This document shows, piece after piece, positions 23,030 to 32,280 of a DNA stretch of 32,280 nucleotides. A model generated the notes under the pieces. The model made no database searches. It had not been told where the DNA came from and worked only from the letters and a program-made list of their open reading frames with translations. The stretch spans positions 1 to 32,280 of the forward strand of contig JAJQDE010000005.1 of NCBI GenBank assembly GCA_021202335.1, read 5' to 3'. The position numbers and the translations under genes were made by a program. Source of the stretch: Lachnospiraceae bacterium (GTDB lineage Bacteria > Bacillota > Clostridia > Lachnospirales > Lachnospiraceae). Position 1 is the first letter of the stretch; the number at the start of each line of letters is the position of its first letter.

Positions 23030-26000
23030 TTATTGAACTACCTTAAATTTCAGCGTCTTTGTTCCGTAGAAACCGCCGTCTACTCCTGCGATACCTTTTA
23101 CAGTCACGGACGCCGTTCCTTTCTTGGCATTGTTTTTGTAGGTTCCCTCTACAATCTCAATGTTTTCGCCAAGCTTATAGGCTTCTCCAACATAATTCGT
23201 AATATCGTCCGCCGTAAGCTCTACCGGATTTCTTCCGTCATACTGTAATGTCACTTGCTTGTTAAACACGAAATTTTTATCCTTAGCAAGGTTTGTTGCT
23301 ATTCTGTAACTTGCGACATACGAAGAATCCTCCTTATAATTTGCCGTGTCAATCGGCGTGATTGTGACAGTCTTTGCCTCTGTGTCAATTGCTGTATTAT
23401 AGTTCTTGTTTGCCTTAAGCTTTACGCCCGCCACATCTGTCACCGTCACTGCTTTTGCAAGCTCTTTTTCAAGCTTCTTACCGTCTACGGCAATATCCTC
23501 GGGAACCGTAATGCAATCCGCAAAATCACCCTGTGCAATCGTAAAGGTACCTACAGAAATATTTTTTCCCGTGCACGCACCCTTGCCTGAAATTGTCACA
23601 TCGACCGTAGTGCCCGCAGATTTTTTCTTATCTGCATAATTGTACTTTGCTTTATAGTCCACACCCTCTGTCAGGCTGTAAGCCACGCCATCCTTTTGAG
23701 CCGTGAGCGTTGTAAGCTTTGCACCCTTTGGCGAATAAACAAGCTCCACTCCGTCCGTATTAAATGTAAGTTCACTCAGGGCAACGGGATTGATGGTAAA
23801 ATTCTTCGTCCAACTGCCGGAAAGGTTTGTTCCGATACCCTTTACCGTTACCGTTGCTTTTCCGGATTTTGTATTGTTTTTATACGTCACCGTATAATCT
23901 GTGCCCTGCTTTAACGTCCGTCCGCTGCTTGACTGTACCGCAAGACCCGTAACCGTAATCGGAGTTCCCGTATAATCATGGGCTGTTTCAAAGCTAAAGC
24001 TTTCCTCGTCCCATACAACGTTTGCCGTTGCCTTAGCCTCATTCTTATTCAGCGCCGCCTTTTTAATCGTAAAGGTAAATGTCTTGGAGCCTACATATAT
24101 TGTATCCTCCGTATCGGCTGTTTCCTTCGCCGAAATAGTTACCGTCGCCTTTCCGGCATTAATATTATTAGTGTACGCCACATTCAGTTTGCCGTCAAGG
24201 TCTGAAGCCTTTGAGTAGTCAAGCCCCGGCTCAATCGCATAGCCTGTGTAAACAGCCGATTTTGCTGATGAATCAAGCGCCACCTTTGCTTTGCTTATAT
24301 CCACAATGCTAACGCTGCTGTCCGACTTGCTTACTACCCGATAGGTTTTCGTTACCGTGCTTGCGGAATCAATCTTAAAGCTATCTGCCGTTCTGGCAAG
24401 TCCGGTAAGCGTCACACTGTAAACGGTTGTATTATCTTCGCTTACCATACCGTTCCATTCAGCAGAATAATCCAGCCCCTCCGCAAATTTAACATGCTTT
24501 TCTGCTCCGCTGCCATCCGTATAAGTATAGGTTACATAAGTGGTTGAAGGCTGCGTACTGCCTGCCTTATTATTATACAGAACTGACGGGACTGAGATTA
24601 CACAGTCTGCAAGCTGTATAGTGGTTACTGTTTCAGAAATCACCGTATATTCATAAACACTTATGTCACTCTTAATCTCGCCCTTTATTGCTATTGCCTT
24701 GACAGTTACCGATGCTTCAATCGTAATTCCATCGACATACTGTGTACTTTCAACTGTCGGGTCCGTTCCGTCCATTGTATAATAAATGTCCGCCCCCTCA
24801 GTTGCACATGTAAGCTTAATTATCGTACCCGCAGCAACACTGCCCGAAGCTGTATCAGCTATCGGTTTTTCTACGGTTTCCGTTCCGCTGTCATCAGGAT
24901 TTTCTTCGCTGTCATCCGTCAAGGTTTTAATTGTCATATCCTTGCCGCTGAACGCGTCCCAATCACTCAAGAACGCTGCCACCACGGTATCATCCGTAAC
25001 AATCGTGGTTTCATCCGCAAGCGTCACGTTTCCGTCGCTGTCCGCCGTGAGCACGCTCGCCCACTCTGCGCGTTTTGATGAATTGTCAACGCCTGACTTC
25101 TCCATGGTGCCGTACTCCTGACTCAGCACGGATTCACCGGCAAGCCCGCTGCCCCATGCCGCAGGCGTAATAAGCGACAGAGTTTCTCCGCTGTAATCCG
25201 TCGTTTCAACAATCGTTCTCCAAAACAGCGCCTCGCCCGTGTTTGCCTGCCAAGGTCTTCCAAAGTAGCCCGCCTGTGATGTCTTTTCCGCTGCCGTGTC
25301 AACGCCCGGCGTTGTGGAGGTTACCGTACAGTTGTACATCAGATAGCCGCGTCCCGACTGTGTCTGCGATGCCGTAATGTAGCCCACATCCGTGCTTGTC
25401 GCGCCGTCTGTGTTAAACACCAAATCGCACTTTGCAAATACCGCTGTCATAGGTCCGAAGATATAATCCGTGCCGCCGTATACCGAGCAGTCATAGAACG
25501 CCGCCGTCACGCCGGTTCCGCCGTACAATGTGTCCTGACGTCCGATAAATTTGCAGTTGTCAAAGCTGATTTGTGTGCAGCTGCTCATAATGGCAAGCGC
25601 TGCCGCACGCTCAACGTATGACTTGCCCTGTACCGTCGTGTCGCCTTGCGCCATATCGGCTCTTGCAGTGCTTCCCTCCTTAGCGCCCGACAAAGCTACA
25701 ATCACATCATCCGCCGCTTTCGCTGAAACATACTGGTTGAATGAATTTTCAAAAATAATTCCCTCTGCCTCAAAGCCGCTTGCTCCGATTACCACCGTCG
25801 CGTTCCAGTAGCTTCCGTTCGTAGTGCCCGAACCCGGATTTTCATATGAATACGCGCCGTTTGCCTTGTTCACCGCAAGCACATCCGCGTCATACTTGCA
25901 GTCGTCGCCCATCGAATAGTAAGCGTAGCCGTGTCCGTAATATGACGTGATACGCACCGCGTTATCATCAATATCAACACCCTTGTTTTTCGTTTCAATG

Positions 26001-29000
26001 CTCGGCGTGCTGCTCGCGTTCTTGAGCGTTACGTTCGGCACGTCAACAACGAGCATCTCCTCATAATCGCCCGGCGCAATTTCAATCGTCACGCGCGCAT
26101 TGTCCGTTCTGTCCATGCTCGCGACCGCGTCAAGAGCGTCGTTGATTGTTTCATAATCATAGCCGTCGCCCGAGCCAACCGTAATGGTTGATTTGTAATC
26201 AACCGACTCCGCGGCATACGTTAATGTTATCTTTGTAAAGTATGTGGTCGACGATGTGGAAATATTGACATATCCCGCGTCGCCGGTATAAGTATACGAG
26301 CTGCTTTTCGTTATGCTTGTACTGCCATATGCTTCGTCTTCGCCGTCCGTGAGCGTGATATAAACGCTGTCCTCAATCATGCCATCTGCTCTATAACAAT
26401 AGTAAACCTTAACCGTGCAGTCGCCCGCCACAGGCACCTGAAGTTTACCTCCTGAACCGCCCAGCGCATAGGTCTTATTCTTTGACACGCCGCTCATAAG
26501 CAGCCCCTTAAAGTTCGTCACATCCGTGAAATCATCATCCGAGAAATCCCACTCCGTAATCGGGTCCGTGTCAAAATTAATAGTCTTTGTCACCGCCGCG
26601 CCGTTTACAATCAAATCCGCCGTAAGCTTCTGCGTATAGGGGCTGTTAGCCACCGTCACCTCATACTGTCCGTCCCTAAGCGTGATGCCGCTTGTTCCGG
26701 TAAACGTGTATACGTAATCCTCCTCATACTGCTTCACGCTGTTTTCCGTGTACACCCTTGCAAACACAAAGCTTGCGCTTGCGAAATCGTCCTCGCTTAT
26801 CTCATCGCTCGGCTGCAGATCCAGCGTTATGTCATACTGCGTCTTTGCCGCAAACTCTATGCTTACATCAGATGTGTCCTCTGTATATCCTCCAATGCTT
26901 GCAGTACTAAGGTCAAAATCCTCCACGCCATCAGCAGTAACCGTATACTCCACGCCGCTTTCCAAGCTCAGGCTGTATGTGGAATTTGTCGTGTCAATGC
27001 TGATTTCCGGTATATAAATATAATCGTCGTTTGCAAATGTAAGCTCAACGCTCTTTATAGGCGTCTGATTGCCGCCGTTTACAGCGTCAAGCCCCGTGAT
27101 GCTTCCCGTCACCTCCACGAGATTTACAGCTTCCACCGTCACGTCATAGGTATAGGTTTTTCCGTTTTCGTCATCCTCTGTATAGAGGCTGCTATCCAGC
27201 GTAAAGCTTGTCGAGTCGTTCTTGATAACCCAGCCGTTTGCCTTGTAAAGCGATACGCTGTATGTGTAATCCTCGTTAAGGTAAGCCGCATATGTGCCGT
27301 TCTTTACCTTCGCTCTTGTCACCGCGCCCGTTATATCATTCGTAAACTGCACATAATATGTACCGCTCGGCTCCGTCGTTCCCTCTTCCATCGTGACATC
27401 GCCCGACACAAGCACATAATCCTTCTTCTCAACGGTCAGGCGCGCCACAACGAGCTTTTCATTCGTGCTGTACATTTTGTATTCGCCGGTCTGCGTCGCG
27501 TAAAAGGTAGCGATACCTGCATTCCCCGCCACGTAGCTGTAGGTCTGCGCATCCGTCGAATCGTCAATGTTTTCAAACACAATCGTTGAGTCGCCGCCGT
27601 TGCTGCTTACAACCGCCGTCACAACGTCGCCGGCTTCGAGATACACGCCAAGATATACGCCTGTACCGGACGCGTTCGAGTACAGATACCCGTAGTAGGT
27701 ATTTCCATCCGTGCCCGTCAGCGACTTTTCATCATATCTCGTTATCGCGGTGTTTTTCGTGCGGATACGATGGTTTGTCTTACTATTTGCGTAAAACTCA
27801 AGCAGAGTATCACCATCTTCGCCCGTCACCGAAAAATCGCCGATTCCTTCACCCGAGCTTCCTGCCGTCACAGTGCTGTCATACCAGCCGTTAATGATGT
27901 CCTCCGTGAGCATATTATTGTAGGTGTCCGTGTCAATATATGCCGTAGCCGTTCCATCACTTATCGCTGTCGCGCCTGCCGCAAAATCCCATACATCAGG
28001 CTTGCCGTCCGCATTCTTGCCCGTCACGCTCGTTGTGGGGTCTGTCTCGTTGGCAATGGGGGTAATGACAATCTTTTGCAGGTAGACCGTTCCCGTCGTG
28101 ACCTGCAGCCTTATATAGTTCACCCCTGTCGTACCCGCATAAATCTCACTGTCCTTTACGGTAACTGTCTGCTCCGTAGCGTCAGTGCCAAACGCCGTCC
28201 CACTCTCGCCATATGTCATTACGCTGCTATCGCCCAGGGCAGTTGCAAGCGTTATCGTAATTTTGCTGTTTCCTGCCACAGGTACCAAAATTCCGGTCGT
28301 AGCGTTTATCTGCACATCGCCGTTATCCGCACGGTACGCGAACTTACCACCGCTAGAAAGCGTCTGCGCATCCACTTTAATGCCGCCCGCTATTGTACCC
28401 ATTTCTTCTTCAATTGAAATATCTGTCCATTCACCGTCGCTATTGTCCGTGAAGTCCCATTCCGTACGGTATTCGCTGTCATCGTCATCATCCGACTCCT
28501 CGCGGGTAACGGTTATGCTGTACAGATATATCTGCGAATCCGCCGTCAGCGTAATATAGCCCGACTCGTCAAGCTCATAGTCCCAGCTCTGCTGATAGTT
28601 GTCAGCCGAAGCCTCCTTCGTCGTTCCCGTCATTGAATAGTTATAATAGCCGCTGCTAGTGACAATCTTTACGGTTCCTGTTCCCGATACCGGAATTTTA
28701 ACCGTTGTGTTTGCGTTTATCTGCACGCGGGTGCCGCTCGTGACTGCGAATTTTCCGCTGTTAGACGTGTCTACAAGCAGTCCGTTATATTCCACCTCTT
28801 CCGTACTTTGATAAGTGACTGACTCCAACGCCGTATCGCTGCTATCCGTGAAGTCCCATTCCAGCCTCTCCGTAAACGTAAAGCTATATTGCGTGTCCTC
28901 ACCGTTTACCGTAAGCTCATCAAAGCTTTCGCGCACATACGGGTAATCCACGTCCACATCAACCGAATATGTGCCGTCCCTAAGCGTTATGCTCGTCACG

Positions 29001-31391
29001 GCGTCCTCGCTGTTTTCCGAACCGCTGTTATACTCGATTGAATATGTGTAATCCTCATCCTCCGTGTCAGTAAACGTAATGGTCTTTCCGTCAAGCACCG
29101 TCGTGCTCTTATCATAGCTTGACACGCTGATATCTACCGTGTATTTTGTAAGCGCCGTGAATGTAATGTCATTATCTGTTATTGCGCTCGTTTCCGTCGT
29201 TACAGTTGACGGGCTGAAGCTGTAATCCTTAACGCCCGTTCCTGTTACTTCTATATTATAAGTCGCGCTTGTTTTCAGCGACGCCGTATAGGTCGTGCCG
29301 TCGTCGCCTGTCGTAAATTCGTTCACCGTAACCGTATGCGGCGTTTCCTCATCGCTGACATTCTCCGTAAATGTAATCGCAAGGTCGTCGGGGATGCTAG
29401 CACCATCCGGGAATGAAATGCTTCCCGACACGTCAACCAAGCTCATCGCGCTTGCCGTTATATCCAAGGTCGACGTTTCACTCGTCACCTCGACCGTCGC
29501 GCCCGACGGCGACGTAATGCTATAGCTTGAGTCGCTTAAGGAAATGGTGTATGTATTCCCAACAACCAACTCTGCCGAATAGCTGCCGGATGTCACGGTC
29601 GCTTCAATCGTTTCGCCGTCCCCATCAGTGAAAATCACTTTGTAGTCACCGTCTATCGTTCCTTCAAGCGTCACTGTTCCCGACACAGTTACTTTTTCAA
29701 CCGGAATAACGCATATATACGCTATATACGATGAGTTGCTGTTCACAGTGAGAGTCACTGAATTGCTTTCACCCTTATATTTGTAGATAACCGTATTGTC
29801 ACCCATCGTCTTGCAATTTGCAAGCGTAGCATGACCTGATGTTACCGTTGTCTGCGTTTCCGGTGAAACCGCTCCGCTATCAGCGGTAGCGACTGTCGCC
29901 GCAAGGTCTGTACAGCTATTGTTATTATCTCCGCCTACCACAATATAACTGTCACCTGCCACTTTAAACGTCAGCATATTTCCGGCTTTAAACTGTATTC
30001 CATAAGTCGCACTATGATACGATGCAGCATTAGAATTTCCCGCGCTAAAACTAAACAAACCCGCGCTGTATGTGTTCGCTATTCCACTGCTAAATCCGGT
30101 AAAATCATAATAATATGACGTATTCTCCGCTATGCTGCTTACTTCCATACCATTATAAAAACCGTCCGCGTCAGCTTCAACAGTTTCCGACGAATCGTCA
30201 TCGCCCGATTCATCTTCCGTGCTACTGCCATAAACAATCGCAATAGACGCTATATAGGTCTGCCCCGTCACTATAATAGGTACATAACCTTTCCCTCCGG
30301 TATAGCTATAATTGCAAGTCAGTGAATTACTTCCACTGCCTTCCGTCTGTGTATATGTATTACTACTATCACTGGTACTATAATATGAAAGCGCCCATTG
30401 ATAGCCAGCCGAAACCGTAACTGTACAATCACCTGACACAGGCACCAAAATATAGCCATACGTTGTTATAGTCATGCCATATGTACTGCTGTGATATTTT
30501 CCGTTATATATAACCAAATTGTTATATGTATACTCACTGGAACTGTCAGTGTAAGAGCTGTATGCGCTATCCGTAAAATCATAAGTTGTATCATCAGTTC
30601 CAAATGCGCTGTCCGTAATATCCGTTACTTCTATTGAATTAAAGTAAGAAGTACCCGAAACCGTAATCGTTACATACTCCGTATCATCACTGTCATGCAC
30701 ATACAGAAAACGCTGTGTGCTGTTTGTACTTCCACTGTTATAATAAATTACAGCTTCATCCTCAAATTTAAAGCTGTAACTATAACAAGCCGTCACGCTA
30801 ACCAATTTCTTTCCGGCTACGGGTATCTTAATGGTGCCGCCGTTTGACATAAGCAAATATTTGCTGTTATTTACTTTTCCATACGTTATTTGCAGACCAT
30901 TATAACTCGTTGTAGTCGAACTGCTGTCAAAGCTCGAAAAGCCACTATCCGTAAAGTCCCAGCTTGTAGTCGATGTGTCTATTTCGTCACTTTCCTCTTC
31001 CTCATCGGTCGTGTCCTCTTCGGTCGTGTCCTCTTCGGTTGTGTCCTCCTCAGTCGTGTCCTCCTCGTCCGCGTCCTTATTATCTTCCTCGGAAGCGTCC
31101 TCCTCGGACTGCAAAACCGGAACGGTTTCAACCGTTTCGGCTTCTTCCGTTTCGGTTTCTGCCTCATCGGCTTCTTCCGCTTCCTCAACCGTATCTTCGC
31201 CGTCAGCTTCAGCCGTTTCCTCAACCGTATCTTCACTGTCAGCTTCAGATGCTTCCGCCTCTTCAGTATACCCCCCCCCCGGTAGTTGCGGAGGTTTCGC
31301 TTGCGAAGGCTGTCATGTTTGACATAATCATAGCGCCTGATATCAGATACGCTAAAATCCGCCTTCCGAATTTCTTTCTAAGCTTACTCAT
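23030..31391 (-). CDS. Giant secreted multidomain pectinesterase; frame broken at a G10 tract
   Basis: Pectin methylesterase removes methyl groups from pectin, here outside the cell. An ATG at 31391 starts a signal peptide (RRILAYLISGAMIMSNMTAF, cut after AFA). After 40 codons comes a run of ten G (31271-31280); as read, the frame then stops at TGA 31263. With nine or twelve G it continues as YTEEAEASEAD and stays open to 23030, giving about 2786 residues. Order: acidic repeat-rich stretch; seven modules starting WDFTD, YDFTD or similar; Ig/carboxypeptidase-like beta domains between them; the pectinesterase domain (about 26200-25000) with GRQDTLYG, GGTDYIFG and FGRPWQ; a chitobiase-C-like module (about 24880-24640); and several MBG/Ig-like repeats to the end. 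No LPxTG motif or dockerin is visible. The weak site GGGG precedes the start. Confidence 0.85.
31005..31064 (-). repeat. Four 15-bp tandem repeats encoding EEDTT
   Basis: Four units of the TCGGTCGTGTCCTCT type (plus-strand sense) encode EEDTTEEDTTEEDTTEEDTT on the minus strand. A longer degenerate repeat encoding EDTVEE lies next to it (31180-31260). In-frame units make this a length-variable acidic linker. Confidence 0.85.
31271..31280 (-). repeat. Homopolymeric G10 tract in the pectinesterase gene
   Basis: Ten consecutive C on the plus strand (G on the coding strand) follow the signal peptide. The frame is continuous on both sides only if the tract has nine or twelve bases. Confidence 0.9.
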
Positions 31392-31406
31392 TTTTACCCC
31401 ATTTCT

Positions 31407-31595
31407 GCGAACCATGGTTCGCTGTTGCTTCATTGCAGTTCAAAAAACACTTGTAAATCCCAACAATATCAAATCTTATCTGTAATTTGCTACACTTTTT
31501 GCCTCCTTTCCCCCTCACTTTTATCAGTGTTTCGGCATTTCCTCTAAAAAACTTTCTCCTATTGTAATAATATCAGAAGTTTTTTAATGGTTCAA
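31407..31595 (-). promoter_or_regulatory. Promoter and leader of the giant pectinesterase gene
   Basis: On the minus strand TTGAAC (31590-31595) is spaced 17 bp from TATTAT (31567-31572). The leader of about 170 nt contains a strong but unused-looking AAAGGAGG (about 31502-31509) and a perfect 16-bp palindrome GCGAACCATGGTTCGC (31407-31422) close to the start codon. Between 31596 and 31713 I see only AT-rich sequence. Confidence 0.55.
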
Positions 31596-31713
31596 GTGCC
31601 AAATTCACATTTTGTTCATAAAATTAACTTTTTCACTCCAAAATTTCTGCGCGATTTTGGTGCATTTTTCACAACCACCCAAAATATTCCCCTTTTTATA
31701 CAGTAGCGCCGCC

Positions 31714-31851
31714 TTCCTATACGATTAAGAATGTGCCGACTGCGCATTCTCGCGCCGAGCGCGGTCGCTTGCGACATATTTCATCTTTGCGCGAGTGCGC
31801 ATCCTCGCGGAGCGTTTTATCGTATAGGACGAACCTTCCTATACGATAAAA
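31714..31851. repeat. Small inverted-repeat (MITE/REP-like) element
   Basis: TTCCTATACGATTAAGA (31714-31730) and its inverse TTTTATCGTATAGGA (31815-31829) flank a GC-rich, palindrome-rich core of about 85 bp with no coding sequence. A third copy, TTCCTATACGATAAAA (31836-31851), pairs with the second to make a perfect 15-bp hairpin. The layout is that of a non-autonomous miniature element or a repeated palindromic unit. Confidence 0.6.
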
Positions 31852-31886
31852 AAATCCATGCGGAATTACTCCGCAATGGATTTTTT
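31848..31886 (-). terminator. Terminator of the Rpn-family gene
   Basis: AAAAAATCCAT-GCGGA pairs with TCCGC-ATGGATTTTTT around ATTAC, with one unpaired base. It lies directly after the stop at 31889 and overlaps the last copy of the inverted-repeat element. Confidence 0.8.
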
Positions 31887-31888
31887 GT

Positions 31889-32280
31889 TTAACCGTTCGG
31901 CTTATTTGATGAATCCTCTATAATCCTGCGCACCTCCTCAAGCGTCTTTTCGGAAGCCTCCGCAATCTGCTCCAAAGAATAACCGTTATTATGAAATTTC
32001 ACAATCATTCGCGCCTCCCCCTGAGAAATGCCTTGAGAGATACCCTGAGAGATACCTTGCGAAATACCCTGAGAGATACCTCGCGAAATTCCGTGTTCTT
32101 CGCCCTGAGCAAAGCTCTTTTGCGCTTCCTTTTCGATTTCCATATCCCATTGCGGCTGCATTAAGTCCTTCAACACTTCAAACATATTTTCTTCCTCCTT
32201 TACCCCCTGAAACAATTTCCTGTTCGCTTTCGCGGAAACCTGCATGATGGAGTCGATATAATCCAGCTCCCTCCTGTCCG
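31889..32280 (-). CDS. Rpn-family PD-(D/E)XK nuclease/putative transposase, C-terminal part
   Basis: The frame is open to the window edge (DRRELDYIDSIMQVSAKANR), so the N-terminal nuclease domain is outside. What is seen is the usual C-terminal part: FEVLKDLMQPQWDMEIEKEA, then FAQGEEHGIS and six GIS(Q/R) units, and a final helix pair KFHNNGYSLEQIAEASEKTL. Such tails are common in Lachnospiraceae Rpn proteins, which promote RecA-independent recombination. A codon for Met at 32245 is internal, not the true start. The family is assigned from the tail alone. Confidence 0.6.
   Translation of the reverse strand, partial: DRRELDYIDSIMQVSAKANRKLFQGVKEEENMFEVLKDLMQPQWDMEIEKEAQKSFAQGEEHGISRGISQGISQGISQGISQGISQGEARMIVKFHNNGYSLEQIAEASEKTLEEVRRIIEDSSNKPNG
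32022..32093 (-). repeat. Six 12-bp tandem repeats encoding GISQ
   Basis: Six 12-bp units (variants of TGAGAGATACCC on the plus strand) encode GISRGISQGISQGISQGISQ and one more unit. Copy number can change without breaking the frame. Confidence 0.85.

Noticed and set aside
30979-31236. Minus-strand frame rich in Lys and Arg
   Set aside because: This is the alternative frame through the same acidic repeats; it would only be read with an eleven-base G tract and resembles no protein.
30890-31485. Plus-strand frames rich in Ser/Val, Pro/Arg and Phe/Leu
   Set aside because: They are the antisense of the acidic repeat region of the pectinesterase and mirror its repeats.

Overview
The window looks like a chromosome segment of a Gram-positive Clostridia, most likely Lachnospiraceae. 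This is inferred from gene content: a pstSCAB-phoU operon, a DUF6110 plus P-type ATPase pair, cytoplasmic GH43 enzymes, a very large secreted pectinesterase, an Rpn-type nuclease with GISQ repeats, and strong GGAGG ribosome sites. No search was run, so the genus is left open.

Region 1 (13-4964, minus strand) is a phosphate-uptake operon, pstS-pstC-pstA-pstB-phoU, behind Pho-box-like 11-bp repeats. Two of its genes carry lesions. pstB has an in-frame TAA that separates Walker A from the ABC signature. pstS has a perfect 312-bp (104-codon) in-frame tandem duplication inside the phosphate-binding domain. Region 2 (4972-7488, plus) is a DUF6110 protein translationally coupled to a P1B-type metal ATPase, ending at a good terminator.

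Region 3 (about 7500-11450) is a graveyard of defence and mobile DNA. It holds three remnants of the C-terminus of an MmeI-like restriction/methyltransferase, an AbrB/MazE antitoxin whose toxin is cut off after a few codons, a broken IS110-family element with a possible bridge-RNA leader, and a 57-bp copy of the end of the P-type ATPase gene joined to a methyltransferase remnant. Embedded in it is a compact locus (7877-8147) with its own promoter, several nested hairpins, a tiny ORF and a strong terminator: a candidate undescribed structured RNA. An intact XRE regulator and a large AT-rich membrane protein follow.

Region 4 (14005-17761) is housekeeping: 6-phosphofructokinase, MscL with a zinc-ribbon tail, tRNA-Tyr, a Sel1-repeat protein and a Phd/ParE-type toxin-antitoxin pair. 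Region 5 (17775-31600, minus) is plant cell-wall carbohydrate use: two adjacent cytoplasmic GH43 glycosidases behind five tandem palindromic operator-like repeats, a DEAD-box RNA helicase, and a roughly 2786-residue secreted multidomain pectinesterase. The pectinesterase frame is broken by one extra base in a G10 tract just after the signal peptide, which could be a phase-variable switch caught OFF or a sequencing error. Region 6 (31700-32280) has a small inverted-repeat element and the C-terminal part of an Rpn-family nuclease running off the window.

The main biological themes are pectin/xylan oligosaccharide use, phosphate and metal transport, and a decayed island of defence genes. The best candidates for new biology are the structured RNA at 7877-8147, the poly-G switch, the palindrome array upstream of the GH43 operon, and the repeated WDF-type modules of the giant protein.
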